A stretch of 64,000 nt of DNA. It comes from Pyrenula massariospora (taxonomy: Eukaryota; Ascomycota; Eurotiomycetes; Pyrenulales; Pyrenulaceae). Each line of letters starts with the position of its first letter. The stretch's first letter is position 1. The stretch covers positions 1-64,000 of the forward strand of contig JAGFMI010000006.1 of NCBI GenBank assembly GCA_021030905.1, in the 5' to 3' direction. The translations under genes and the position numbers were made by a program. The notes under the pieces were generated by a model. The model did no database searches. It saw nothing but the letters and a program-made list of their open reading frames with translations, and was not told the DNA's origin. Below, piece after piece: positions 46,016-57,711 of this stretch.

Positions 46016-46871
46016 ATGTCGATTTTCCGTCGAGCTTCTACGAAGGGGCCTGATCCAACCGCCCCGAACCCTCAAACATTACACGACTACTACCCTCTAG
46101 GTCTTGAGCTGGTAGACTATGTCACAAATGTGTGGAGCTTTCAGACTCTCCTTGCTATTTTCGGTGCTGGATGTGTGGTTGTATTGGGCTCCACGCACCT
46201 CGTCATTTCGCGCCTCTCGCCAGGGCTGAGTAAAGGCGACAGGTTCACCATTCTCTGGTTCGTTCTCAGTAAGTGCTGGATAGCCCAAGTGGTGGGCTAC
46301 GGTTCATGTCATGCGCAGCTGGCACAATTCATTTTTTCTTCGAAGGCTACTTTGCCCTCAATCATACTCGAATGGCTCCAGCACAAGACCTCTTTGGCCA
46401 GCTATGGAAAGAATACGCTTTCTCGGACTCACGATACCTGACGTCTGATCCATTTGTCCTGTGTATGGAATCTATTACCGCGGTAGGTAATCAAAGTCCC
46501 GGCCAAGTACCTTTGCTAATCAAGAAATTGTGCAGATTTTTTGGGGACCACTTTCCTACCTTACTGCCTACCTTATCGCGACTCAGAATACTCTGCGTTT
46601 CCCGGTTCAAGCAATTGTGTCTCTCGGCCAGATATATGGTGACGTCTTGTACTACGCAACAAGCCTGTTTGACCTTTTCTACAAAAATCTCGTCTACTCA
46701 CGCCCCGAGGCATACTACTTTTGGGGCTATTTTGTTTTCATCAACGCGATCTGGATAATCGTACCAGGACTGCTGTTATGGCAGAGTGTGGCAATGAGCT
46801 CAAGGGCATTCAGAGCGCTGAATAAAGTGTCAAAAAGCCTCCAAGCGAACGGACATCTGAAAAAAGGCTGA
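46016..46871 (+). CDS. Emopamil-binding protein (EXPERA domain), sterol isomerase-like
   Basis: ER membrane protein of the EBP family, whose best-known member isomerises the delta8 double bond of sterols to delta7. Modelled as join(46016..46268, 46319..46482, 46536..46871), 250 residues; introns of 50 and 53 nt have GTAAGT/GTAGGT donors and ..GCGCAG / GTGCAG acceptors. Splicing restores WFVLTGTIHFFFEGYF, then LWKEYAFSDSRYLTSDPFV and MESITAIFWGPLSY. These blocks carry the His, Glu, Asp and Trp residues that line the EBP active site. Four to five hydrophobic helices span the EXPERA domain. Most ascomycetes make ergosterol through ERG2, which is unrelated, so this may be an additional or differently specialised isomerase. 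Confidence 0.88.
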
Positions 46872-47951
46872 CCCAAGCGCTTGTCTCTCCTTGTGGCATT
46901 AAGTCGAAGTCTACAATGTTGACAACGTTGAACCCGAATTTCTTCTTCGTTGCTCTAAGCGTTGTTCATAGCCCTAAAAATTCTTACGAAATCCGAATGA
47001 TTCGGAACCGTGCACCAGTCTCTTGCATTGGTCGACATTTATGTCTCCGGGCTTTATATCGTTCAGGTTGGAACTGGATTTAGAATTTAATACAAACTAC
47101 CTTGCAGCGCAGCGTTATGCTTCAAATTAGTGTCCTACCAGCACTCACAGCCTCTTTCTGCTCGTGTAGTATACCTACAAATGAACATGGAAAACAAGGG
47201 AATTGTATTTGAGACCCGCTCCGACGAAGGAACTTCAATAAAAGCGGGTGTAAAGAGACACGCTAAGAACAATAGTATCCTCTGCCACTTGGGGACAAGG
47301 CGAACGTGGCTTAGGGCCACTCCCGTCGCAGGGGTAAACAAACACCAATTCACTCCGTTTCAGGATCAGAACCACGGCGGGACACTTTCGAAAAGGGTAC
47401 ATGATAACAAAAAATAACTGCAGGGTCGGCAGGTCTTATTGAGGATATCGCTCGCATACCCTTGTCCTCTTTCGTAGGCACCTTAGTTGTCAATCATGGG
47501 GCGGAAAGATCGGAGACCGGGATCTACATGGAGACAAGGCTGATTCGAGCCAATTGTCCCGGCAACCAGTATCGCGTCACCTCCTCTCATTGGTTCCCAC
47601 CTTAAGCTTTGTAGGTACGAAGGCCGCCAGTAAACCCAGACCATTATCTGCGCGGTCTTGGGTGCGCTTATTCTTCTCATGCTCGGGGACGTTGAGCTAG
47701 ACAAGTCTCGTTTGACGACGATGTGTTTTTCGAGTCAAAAACCTCAACGCCATGATATGAGCGACCGATAAGCAGTGAAGGTACGGTACGTCGACCATGT
47801 GATGGGCTCTGACTACATGTGAACACCATCTGTGCCCGAACCAAAGGTAGGATCCTCACAACCACCAGAGGAGAAAATTCTCTCTCATAATCAGCCATAA
47901 GTTCCCTCGCTAACCATCTCTAAACTTTCTCAGGTCGCGCTCTCATTCTCG
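46872..47951. other. Intergenic, no gene seen
   Basis: Short frames only. The right end is the likely promoter of the large DH/PH gene. Confidence 0.5.
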
Positions 47952-50900
47952 ATGCCTGGGGTCAATGCGACGCCTTGTCGCAACTCAAAACAATCAGATC
48001 TCAGAAGCACGAGCAGCACACCGACACAAAGTAGCTCAGTCAGAGATCGCGTTCGGGCATGGCAAGATTCAGGCGGCGGCATTGTCCCCGGCCTGTCGCA
48101 AAGTACAAACACCAGTTTCAGTGATTTGAGTCGTACTTCAGACCCTCAGCCGGTTCATACCGCAAAAGAGGAGCAGGACAATGCTCATGCCCCAATTAGC
48201 AAGAATGAAACTACAAAGACTGAAACAACCCCACGGCGCAAAAGTACTGTCTGGGTGGACCCGGCAAATCGAGAATGGGTCAGAAAACCAAGGAGCAACA
48301 GCACTCCTAAGAAAAGGGTAGTGAGCGATGAGCATTGGAAGACGAAACGATCACCCCCAAAGTCGAGGGAGGAAACGCCGAGGACGCCGACGCCAAGAAG
48401 GCTCGTACGAGACGGCGCCATGCCAAACAAGTCAGCCTCGGACTCGAAAACGCCAGAAAACAACAAGTCCGTCTCCACAAGGGAAGAGCGAGAGCTCAGA
48501 AGACGGAGGAGGAGAGAGGCGCGCAACCGAGAAGTCTATGGCGAGCAAACAACAGAAACCACCACTGGCATTGATAGACAGGACTACGCGACCCTGCCAG
48601 CATCTCGCAAACCTTCTGCGGAAGAGATAATAGTCGTAGAAGAAGACAACGAGAACGACAGCCTTTCCGGAGTCAAAGAGATCAGAGTAACATCCGGCTC
48701 AAGGCGGAAAAGTGAATACGACGGCAAGCGCAGAGACCGTGAAGAGTTACAAGCAGCGAAAGACGATGGGCGGCATCGAAGGCGATCTGAGTATTCAGAG
48801 ACGTGGGCGGCACCGAGGGATCCTATTCTCGATCCCTTCATGAATCGGCAGACGAGCACGAAGTCTAGAAAGACCAGTCTGATCAGCCAAGTACTTGACG
48901 AATCTCGGAAAATGTTTTTAAAGCCCGATGACACAGTGCCGACTCCCAAATTACCAAGCATAGAAGCATGGCTTGATGAGACCCCGGATCCGTTCATTGA
49001 TCAGGACAATGAAAGTCCAGTTGACGTTCCAGCACCATTAAAGACTCGCTCTCGAAGGCGGCCAAGAATTTCTGAGGAGGTACCCGCTGAAGATCTAGAC
49101 GACAGACTTGGTGATGATTTGCTAGAAGAAAAAACACCTCAGGCAAGTGGAAGCGGGCGTCGGAGAAGAAAGAAATCTCGTACACCTACAGCAGAGGAAC
49201 AGATTCTGAGCATTCACGACTCCGAATCTAAATCAAAACCCTTCGAAGCTGGAGATTCCGATTCAAAACCAGAGTCTCCATCATCGCTCAAGCGAAGTGC
49301 GGCAAGAGCCGATCGCCGGAAAAGGAGGAACACCACATCATTGCAGCCATCTTCGCCGTCGCCTGTAGAACTGCCAAACCATGACCTTCCGCCACCGCCT
49401 TGCGAAGATCCCTTTGATGCTTCTCAGATCCCTTGGCGACCACGAAAGACCTGCCCTCAAACTGGCTTGAATCGTTTGTCGACCATCGCTTCTGTTGAAA
49501 CGTTCCATAATCAAGATTCCAGTAACCTTGGAACAGGGCAGAATGGTCTCAAGCGAAAACTTACGACTCACGAAGATCTAATGTCTGTCCTTTCCCTTCC
49601 ACAAACGAGCAAAAGTACAAGATCCAGGAGGAGCCATCGCTCGAAGAGAGCTCCTCCGTCTCAAGTCACTGTCGAAGAGCTGTTGCACAATTTTGAAGCT
49701 GATGAGGGGAAGTATATGCGAGAGCTGAAGACCTTAGTAGATGGTGTCATACCTGTTCTTCTTCAGTGTGTCCTCTCGAAGTCCGATTCTGCTACTGCTA
49801 CTGGGCTTTTAGCTCTTGGTGACGCACCTAATGAAACAAATTTCACGAAACCAATCGTGGATATGGGTATATGTCTTGAGAGACTTAGAACTCTCCATAA
49901 GCGCGCACCCTCGAATGATGTCAATTTGCTCCTAACTTGGGCGCAGGGAGCGGAGAAGGTCTATGCTGAGTATTTGAGAGCATGGAGAATGGGGTTTCAC
50001 GACATTGTGGTCAATCTGACGCCCGCAGATGACGACACGAGATCGCGAACAGATTGTGATATGTCAAGGGATGAACATGGAGATATCGTGAACGAAGAGG
50101 GCAAAAAAGCCGACGTTGCTTATTTGCTGAAAAGACCTCTTGTTCGTGTCAAAAAGATGAACATGTTCTTTTCGCAATACATGAGCCTTGTCCCCTCCCC
50201 GAAGACTACCAAAATCTCCACCATGTTCCAAGAGCTCACTGATTTGGCAAGACAACGTTCTAATGAAGAACAAGGCCGTATCGAGGACCAAACTGCTGCC
50301 CAGATTGATGTGAAAAGAGCACGAGATTTGCAGACGATGACCGTTGCTGAGGGCGTCATTGTCGAGCCTTCTAGGAGTGTCAAGGCCCGTGACCGGTTCA
50401 ACCTTACACTACTACACTCTACAGGACAACGATATGATTGTCATGTTGAGCTGCTTCTCCGCGACAATCGAGTAGGTCCTGCAGGAGGTGATTTACTAAT
50501 ATGCGAGATTGATCGAAATGAACGCTGGTTACTTTTTCCGCCAGTCGAGACGTCAATGCTGTCCGCGCGGATCGGAGACATAACAAGCGAGGTTATCGTT
50601 ATGGCACGGGCCTTAGGCTCTTATGGATCAGAACCATATGAAATTTTGACCTTCAACGCAGAGAGCGAAGTCACGGCTTCTGAATGGATACAGATGCTGG
50701 GGTCGAATCCAATGCCCCCGGAGCTTCATAGATCACAGAGTGTTGTGGATCGCGAAGAACAAGCAGAACTCTTCGCTCATCCCGCTAAACAGCGACCAGG
50801 TGCTATGTCTCCGACAGCTTCTATTATTTCTAAAGCAAGTATACTATCTCCGAGAGATGTGGACGTGCCAATTGGGGAGAGGGCTACGCACAGAGACCAG

Positions 50901-53258
50901 AGAGAGAACGACGATACATGCTCGGGATCTCCAACGCCTCCAGCTAAAGCCTTCCGTCAAACACAACAATCGGACTTGTATGGCTATGGAGAATCGCCTG
51001 ATTCAAACACACCTGATCATAGTTCGACGCTGAGACGCTCACGCGCTGTGAGTCGAAAGGCACGGCACGGATCTGAAGCTACTATTCCAATTATGGGCTC
51101 ACAGGATTTATCAGGATCAGGCTCGACAAAGTCGCCCGTGGATCCTGACCATTCCCAAAGACTTCACAATTCGCAACAAAATCGGTTGGGTGAAAGTCGT
51201 CTGTCTGAAACGAAAAATGAGGCACACGGTCCTGGGAAGGGTGAACGACCACGGTATCACCGAGCGCCGTCATCGACGCCATCAAGCGAGCTGCCGACTA
51301 TCCCAAGAATACGTCCTTCTAGTCAATCGAGTATCAGCTTAAATCAGACAATCCAGGACGAATGGGCTGTTCTCCGTGGTAAGAAGGCCACTACCTCGTC
51401 AGCTTCCCCGCAAGGCCAGCGTCAGCAGTCACGCGCAGACGCACCGTTCACCGAAGACATACCAGCTCCGCCAGCTCATCGATCATCTGTGTCTACTCCC
51501 GAGAAAGACCGCGCTCCACCTCCTCCACCGCACAGGTCTGCCGTCTCTTCCAAGCCATCACCCTTGGATCTTAAGCATCAAAACATTCCAGTCCTGCCAA
51601 GAAAGGGTGATAGACGTTCTTCATCACCTCTGAAGCACGAATATGCGCCGTCAACAGCTTCTGATACATCTTCCGACAGTGATAGCGACCTCGATGAGTC
51701 CTCCTCAGAAACTTCTGAGGATTCTGACGAAGCTGGTGACTCCCATATGCCTCTGCCATCTCTGCCGTTACGTCAAGCCTACAAACAGTCCTCACCTTCG
51801 TCCGTACCTACCCTGGCTTCCGGCACTCTTGCTCCATCCAATTCCGCATCGCAGGCACCGTATCGGACTGTTCCAACCCAGTCGCGCACCAAAGGCTCCA
51901 AGGCTATTGCTATGATCTTCTCTTGGTCTGACAAGGGCATGTGGAACCAGCTGCACCAGGACGAATGCAGTATCATCGTTACACCTGGCTTGATTTCAGC
52001 GTATGAAATGAGTGCTGCGCATTCCGGTCAAAAGCCTATATCAGATCCCAAGACAATCTCAGAAACCACATCCGACATGTCCTCCTACCTCCATGAAGAC
52101 GAAGCATCTCCGTCTCGACCGCTGATCGCTCTTGAACTCACCCCTCTTGTCCCTCTCCGCCGCGGCACTGCCCTCGACATCTCAATCCGTTCTCCTCCCA
52201 CAGCGCAGAGCAAAATTCGCAACAGCAACAACGTTATGTTCCGTTCCCGTAGTACAGACGAGTGCGAAGCGCTTTACAACCTCATAAATTACGCCCGCAT
52301 CAACAATCCGACCTATATCGCTCTCCAGAACGCGCGCCCTCCCGTCCAGCCACCTGTAAACTTCAACATCAACAGCACCAACAAGTCATCCCGCGCCCGT
52401 TCCGCCTCAGCCCGATCAGGAAGTTGGCTCTTCGGCAGTGGCCGTGGCCCATCCTCGTTCCGCGCCTCCTCGGCACCACCTCCTGGCTCCATAACCGCTG
52501 AGAGCGACAGCAGCCTCGCCAGCTCCTTCACCAGCGCCATGCGCCGCTTCGGCACCTCCAACATGTTCAGCCTGAACCGGAGCTCCGTCCTACGCAAATC
52601 AAAGGGCACTGGCACACCGTCGCTATACTCTACCGAGACAGGCACTACCGGCACCGGCGGGTCGGGCAGTGGTACCAACAGCCCAGCACCAAGCCAGATG
52701 CTATTCCACGGCGGCGCAGAGAAAACACTGGGCATCAACAATATCAAGATCCGCCTCTACACGCGCGAGAACCCGGGCCAGCCATGGACGCATCTCGGGT
52801 CCGCGCGCCTTAGCGTCCTGCCCGCCCCGGACGATCTCGCCGCCACTGAGAGCCGTCGTCCCGCCTCGTCGGCGGGCATCCTCACCCAGCCCGAGATCTA
52901 CGATCCCGCCCGCACCCCGCGCGCCGCGAATACACCGACTAAGGGTCCTCGGTTACCGTCGAGCTCGTACACGCCCCACCGTACCCACGGGAACGGGCGC
53001 GAGAAGCGGATCCTCATCGTTGCTAAGGCGAAGTCGAAGGATAAAGGGCCGGCGACGCTGCTGGATGCTTGTCTGGGGGAGAGCTGTTTCGAGAGGGTGG
53101 GGAGGATCGGGGTTGCGGTGAGCGTGTGGCGTGAGGACGAGGAGGTGAAGAAGGTTGGTGGGGTGGTGGGAGGGAGGGAGAAGGTGTTTATGCTGCAGTT
53201 TGCCGGGGAGGCGGAGGCGGCGTGGGTTTTTGGGGCGGTGGGGAGATTGAGGTATTGA
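47952..53258 (+). CDS. Large DH/PH-type protein, candidate Rho-GEF-like scaffold
   Basis: A 1768-residue protein in one uninterrupted 5.3-kb frame. Residues 1-560 are low-complexity, rich in Lys/Arg/Ser/Glu, with RDRVRAWQ near the start. At about 569-790 a helical region starting VTVEELLHNFEADEGKYMRE resembles a Dbl-homology domain. At about 805-918 a beta-rich segment ending EVTASEWIQMLG resembles a PH domain, the usual DH-PH pairing. A second PH-like segment lies at about 1314-1453 (IAMIFSWSDKGMWNQLHQ to ECEALYNLINYARIN). The C-terminal region (about 1592-1768) has a beta-rich module ending AEAAWVFGAVGRLRY. Between the modules are Ser/Pro-rich linkers with an acidic patch (DESSSETSEDSDEAGD). 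A role in GTPase or polarity signalling is an inference from the DH/PH resemblance; a splicing-coactivator-like name would rest only on the RS-rich N-terminus. Confidence 0.72.
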   Translation: MPGVNATPCRNSKQSDLRSTSSTPTQSSSVRDRVRAWQDSGGGIVPGLSQSTNTSFSDLSRTSDPQPVHTAKEEQDNAHAPISKNETTKTETTPRRKSTVWVDPANREWVRKPRSNSTPKKRVVSDEHWKTKRSPPKSREETPRTPTPRRLVRDGAMPNKSASDSKTPENNKSVSTREERELRRRRRREARNREVYGEQTTETTTGIDRQDYATLPASRKPSAEEIIVVEEDNENDSLSGVKEIRVTSGSRRKSEYDGKRRDREELQAAKDDGRHRRRSEYSETWAAPRDPILDPFMNRQTSTKSRKTSLISQVLDESRKMFLKPDDTVPTPKLPSIEAWLDETPDPFIDQDNESPVDVPAPLKTRSRRRPRISEEVPAEDLDDRLGDDLLEEKTPQASGSGRRRRKKSRTPTAEEQILSIHDSESKSKPFEAGDSDSKPESPSSLKRSAARADRRKRRNTTSLQPSSPSPVELPNHDLPPPPCEDPFDASQIPWRPRKTCPQTGLNRLSTIASVETFHNQDSSNLGTGQNGLKRKLTTHEDLMSVLSLPQTSKSTRSRRSHRSKRAPPSQVTVEELLHNFEADEGKYMRELKTLVDGVIPVLLQCVLSKSDSATATGLLALGDAPNETNFTKPIVDMGICLERLRTLHKRAPSNDVNLLLTWAQGAEKVYAEYLRAWRMGFHDIVVNLTPADDDTRSRTDCDMSRDEHGDIVNEEGKKADVAYLLKRPLVRVKKMNMFFSQYMSLVPSPKTTKISTMFQELTDLARQRSNEEQGRIEDQTAAQIDVKRARDLQTMTVAEGVIVEPSRSVKARDRFNLTLLHSTGQRYDCHVELLLRDNRVGPAGGDLLICEIDRNERWLLFPPVETSMLSARIGDITSEVIVMARALGSYGSEPYEILTFNAESEVTASEWIQMLGSNPMPPELHRSQSVVDREEQAELFAHPAKQRPGAMSPTASIISKASILSPRDVDVPIGERATHRDQRENDDTCSGSPTPPAKAFRQTQQSDLYGYGESPDSNTPDHSSTLRRSRAVSRKARHGSEATIPIMGSQDLSGSGSTKSPVDPDHSQRLHNSQQNRLGESRLSETKNEAHGPGKGERPRYHRAPSSTPSSELPTIPRIRPSSQSSISLNQTIQDEWAVLRGKKATTSSASPQGQRQQSRADAPFTEDIPAPPAHRSSVSTPEKDRAPPPPPHRSAVSSKPSPLDLKHQNIPVLPRKGDRRSSSPLKHEYAPSTASDTSSDSDSDLDESSSETSEDSDEAGDSHMPLPSLPLRQAYKQSSPSSVPTLASGTLAPSNSASQAPYRTVPTQSRTKGSKAIAMIFSWSDKGMWNQLHQDECSIIVTPGLISAYEMSAAHSGQKPISDPKTISETTSDMSSYLHEDEASPSRPLIALELTPLVPLRRGTALDISIRSPPTAQSKIRNSNNVMFRSRSTDECEALYNLINYARINNPTYIALQNARPPVQPPVNFNINSTNKSSRARSASARSGSWLFGSGRGPSSFRASSAPPPGSITAESDSSLASSFTSAMRRFGTSNMFSLNRSSVLRKSKGTGTPSLYSTETGTTGTGGSGSGTNSPAPSQMLFHGGAEKTLGINNIKIRLYTRENPGQPWTHLGSARLSVLPAPDDLAATESRRPASSAGILTQPEIYDPARTPRAANTPTKGPRLPSSSYTPHRTHGNGREKRILIVAKAKSKDKGPATLLDACLGESCFERVGRIGVAVSVWREDEEVKKVGGVVGGREKVFMLQFAGEAEAAWVFGAVGRLRY

Positions 53259-54807
53259 TTGTCGGGGATTGTGAATGAGGGGGTTCAATTTCATTTGTAA
53301 TCGATTATGTTTCATGTTTGGAGTTTGGAGCTGCAGCGGGAGGTCGGATCATTTTCCCATTTTATCAAAGGCTTTGAGTGTATGTATGAATCTTTGTTAG
53401 GAAGGAGGAGGGAAGGAAAGGGGCTATACTACACATGACTGACTGGATGGCTTGCTTTGCATGGGTCATATATGACTACCAACCTATATGCATTGATGGG
53501 GTGTTTGACATCTAGATAGATACCTAGAGCGGCCGGGCTTTGACAGATGCTGCTACGTATGTACAGTTAAGATGTTTTCCTTTTTCTGATAGTATGAATC
53601 GCCGTAGGCACCTGTGGTAGTTGGAAAGGGGTGGTAGGAAGTAGGTAAGTAGCCGCTCGTACAATGCTTCTACTTCGTGTTTCCTTTATCTATAATTTGT
53701 TCTGGTGGACTTCGGTATATTAGGATAAGTAGCCGTCGAGGACGTAGACAAGACTTTTTAAGGTGTTCGGTGTCCGAGAAGATTTTTGATGCTTGCTGTT
53801 TAGTTGTTTATGATTGGTGCCTGGCTTATTTGCGCATTTTCAACTTGAAGCTTTTCGGCCTTGTTAGATGCCAGGTCGAAAAAAAATCGATCAATCATTC
53901 AATCAAAATATTTGCATGACGGCCAGATCGACTTTCAAAGAGTGAAGCCGGTTTCTAAGCTACGATAAACGACACAACGACCGGCTTTATCAGGAGGTGC
54001 AGAACAATGACAGTGATAGATTTCCCTACGCTGATTTGATGGTTAAAATAATGAGGCTTTCTATGACATGCATGGCTGAAGGTCTTAAAATTTTGGGGCC
54101 AGAAGTATGAGAATGACGTACCTTAGAGGGGCGTGGTCGAGCCAATGATCGACAAAACCTTGGTACAAGACCTACAACGGTCTTGTAATCTTCGACCCCA
54201 ATTTTCTTTCACGACAGAGCGGCGATCGTACTATGAAGCGGCGTCGTTAAATGTGTCTGAGCCGAAACTGGAGATGGTCGTACGCCATGTGCTGCACCGC
54301 TCTAATTGTTCCCTACTTGCCTCGACGTTCATCATTCTATAGGCAGTGGTTAGTCTTCGACTAGACGATGACTTCCATGCTTATTTCATCTTTTCACCCT
54401 CCCTGCTTCCGTTAAAGGCTGATGTTGCTAAGTTTTTACCCATGTCTAGACGGCAACAGCCACGCCATAACACCTATCACATTGTCGCTGCAAGGATTAG
54501 ACATAATAGCATGTCCGACAGACCGAAAAGCATTGAGGCCCTGGAAATCTCGAACGTATTGGTAGTCTCGGATTGAAACCACTTCGGCCACTCAGCGGAC
54601 TCGGCCACTGCTGGTCTGCTACCATGTTGGCGCTGGGTGGTCTCTGGACCCCATAGTTGGCGCACTGTGAGGCCATGCATCCCGTCTATCGGCTAGCTTT
54701 CACGGATTCGAACCAGGGTGTGGCCCGCTTCATGGCCAGCTACATAAGAACCTACTCTTGTCACCACTAGCTTCTTCTTCAAATCAGCCGATGCTATTTC
54801 CACGATC
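53259..54807. other. Intergenic, no gene seen
   Basis: The first few hundred bases are the 3' flank of the DH/PH gene. The remaining frames are short. A tRNA-like B-box at about 54706-54715 on the minus strand lacks the rest of a tRNA and was rejected. Confidence 0.5.
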
Positions 54808-55924
54808 ATGAACTCGATACAAACCAACGAAAGTGCACCGCTATTGAAGGGTAATACTGGCCCAGCGATATTGGCCGAGTATTACACTCTTCTGGGGATA
54901 TCGATTGTCCTTATCCTAATTAGATGCTACGGCCGCTGTACAGCGGTCAAAGGTTGGGGCTGGGACGATACTTTCATTATCTTCGCTTGGGTACGCTATG
55001 GCGCATAAGACGACAATTTATATTAACATTTCGATAGGTTCTCCTCCTCATTGGAGCAATATTGATTAATCTCCAGGTCAATTGCGGCCTCGGCAAACAT
55101 GCGGAAAGTTTGAAAGATCCAGAGCATCAAATGCTTGACATAGTCAAGTATAATACCTTTTTCCAGATCGATAACGTTCTGTGTACTCTATTCACCAAGA
55201 TATCTATCAGCTTCTACATTCTTCGCATTAAAAATGACAAATCAACACGCTATGGACTTTTGGGGCTAATGACACCTTTAGTAATTATCACAATTGCTGG
55301 TAATGTTTTTACATTGACGTCCTGCATCCCTTTAAGGGCATTATGGACTCCTGGTATGGAAGGCAAATGTATACCACCGGCAAAGATATATATTGTTTCC
55401 TACGTTCATTCAGGCTTTACTATTGCAACAGACCTGGCTTTAACCATTTCCCCAATTGTTATCCTTTGGAATGTTCAAATCAAACTGGCGAGAAAGATCC
55501 GGATCTGGTTTCTTATGAGTCTCGGCCTGGTAGCAACTGTGTCAAACGCTCTAAGGAATGCCTTTGTACCGGAACTTACATCGAAAGATCTTTCATGTTA
55601 GTACACTTCCTGAGCTGTAAAATCACCACACATACTGACATCCTCACAGACGCTATGACAGGTATAACTGTCGTGGCTATACTCGAGCTCTCATCCGGGA
55701 TAATTGCAGCATGTATTCCGGCGTGCATGTTCATCTTCAAAAGCCGCAGGATAAAGCGAAGGCCTCAGAATTACGGGTATACCACGCAAGATAGTAGTAT
55801 AAAGATAGGAAACTCCAGAACCAGACCCTGGAAATTACACGGGATTCCCAACGAAGATGGGGGCGATTTTCTCCCTCTGACATCGTTAGAGAACAAGGGC
55901 ACATCAACCAAGATCACTGAGTGA
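54808..55924 (+). CDS. SAT4/rhodopsin-domain fungal membrane protein
   Basis: Modelled as join(54808..54990, 55038..55596, 55650..55924), 338 residues. Intron 1 (TGG/GTACGC to TCGATAG) and intron 2 (T/GTTAGT to CTCACAG) both keep frame. About seven hydrophobic helices are visible. The family signatures are present: RCYGR and WGWDDTFIIFAW after helix 1, CGLGKH in the next loop, YNTFFQIDNVLCTLFTKISI, and WTPGMEGKCIP in the extracellular loop. The tail is cytoplasmic and polar. This family (PF20684) is abundant near secondary-metabolite and pathogenicity genes and includes PTH11-like relatives; no ligand is known. It lacks a CFEM domain. It lies 1.8 kb left of the oxygenase gene. Confidence 0.83.
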
Positions 55925-57711
55925 TTTCGAAGACAAGACCAACGTCAAGATCCTACGTCTGACGCTTCATAGCCTTACCATTTGAATCCCTTCTCAAGTG
56001 CCCCTCATGTCTGGCGTCTCACGCGAACAGGGATGTCAGTTTCATCTTTGACATTCTGCAGACCTTCAACATGAGCACAGTCGCTCAGTCTTACTCTAGA
56101 TGATGCGGCAATTGGCCCGAGGAGGTATTGCACGGCCCCCACCCTTAAAAGCCGATGAAGACTTGCAGCTGGTCGTACTCACGGTGACTGCGAGCTGGTA
56201 CTCTGAAAGGCGCTAAATAATGAGATCCTTGTTCTTTTGGCTCAGTGCATATCAGCAAGGCTTGCTGTCTAGGATGGGGGAAACGAACATGTACGGTAGC
56301 CACGTCTTGGCTGCAACGAAAGCCGAGTTTTACACCGTTTAATTTGTGAGCCTTCATTGTTAATCCCTGGCTGCTCGGAGCCAAAGTGTCGAAAGATATG
56401 GGAGATTGAGAACTGAATACCTGCTTTTCCTCATGGATCGTAAATAAGCAAAATGATTTTCCTGGTCACCGTGACTGGGTTAGACGTAATGAGTTGGGAG
56501 CTGAACGAAAATTCCACAATATCTTCCTTCGCTGTTGAATCTCAAGCATACTTTTCCGTCAAGTTGATCGTTCTTGTACACACCATCCTCAGCAGTGGCG
56601 TAGGCTCGGAAGAAAAGCAAATCGATATTTACTTTTCCCGTCGATCACCATCTTTCTCGATTTGCCTTTTCAGTACAGGTCAAAGTACGGCCCCAGCCTC
56701 CTTCAAAGTAGAGTAACACAGAGCTGAACAGTGACGTGATCGAGTTGCCATGCAACGTCCAAACTTTATCTTCCACCGTCAGCATCTCAATCTGACGTTT
56801 TCAAAGATTGTCTGAACCTATCAACAAGCTCCAAGATTGACCGGAGATTGTTTTGCTGTGCGTCCTGCGTGCGCCTTTGTGTCTCCGTCGACTAATTAGC
56901 CCTAGTAAAGCACCACCTTCATTCCTCCAAACATCTGTAGGGACACAAGATAAGAGAGTACAACATACTTACGGAGCCAAACACCGAACGCGAGATCTAA
57001 ATAGAAAATTTAAGGCTTGCTTCATCCTAAGCTTTTTTAAATGACTAGATAACTGCCCGTCATGGCTGAAAACGTCTTTCCTGCTACGGTACATCGCAAT
57101 CATTCTGTAGACTCTTGGAAAGGCTCGAGAAACCAGTCCGACATGACTCTTACAACATCTGATGCAGGCAAATGTAGTTCAAGCCCTGATTTCACCTATA
57201 CTCAGCGTATGTCCCATTCTCCATAAGATTGGATGCCCGTCTCAGCCGTGCCACCCCCACTGCTGCAAACTTTCTTTTGGGGAAATGATTGCGTCCACCA
57301 CTGCGGGCTGGGGGGCGGCTCATCACTGATTTTCATAAGCCTGCCCCGCGGGGAGATGACTCCCGCCATCCGAATGCAGGTCGGATGAAATTGGCCATCG
57401 ACCCAACGGCAGATGCAGGTGCGGGTTGGTTAATCCTGATCTGGCACGCCCGCGTACACGAAATTTTGCCGCGAAGACAGGTATTGCGATAACCCGCTCG
57501 AAATGATGCTGTGCCACCTGGAATGGTTACCTTGCATACTCAAGGTGACCAGAATGTCGGAGCAGCTGTGTGTCGAAGGAAAACTTCGTGACCATCATAC
57601 AGGGGATGTTGGTATTGACTATCGATGTGCAGCAGAAGTAGGTAGCATGATGCCATCCTACTTCTAGGTGTCAAAAAGGACCTTCTACATCTGACCTCAC
57701 TATATGCACCA
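55925..57711. other. Intergenic, no gene seen
   Basis: 1.8 kb between converging genes. The plus-strand 87-codon frame at 56453-56716 has a hydrophobic stretch but no other support. No gene is called. Confidence 0.45.

Noticed and set aside
53110-53315. Frames antisense to the C-terminus of the DH/PH gene
   Set aside because: Shadows of a GC-rich coding region with biased third positions.
54661-54760. tRNA-like B-box (GGTTCGAATC) on the minus strand
   Set aside because: The T-stem does not pair and the spacing to any A-box-like sequence is too short for a tRNA; no acceptor stem forms.
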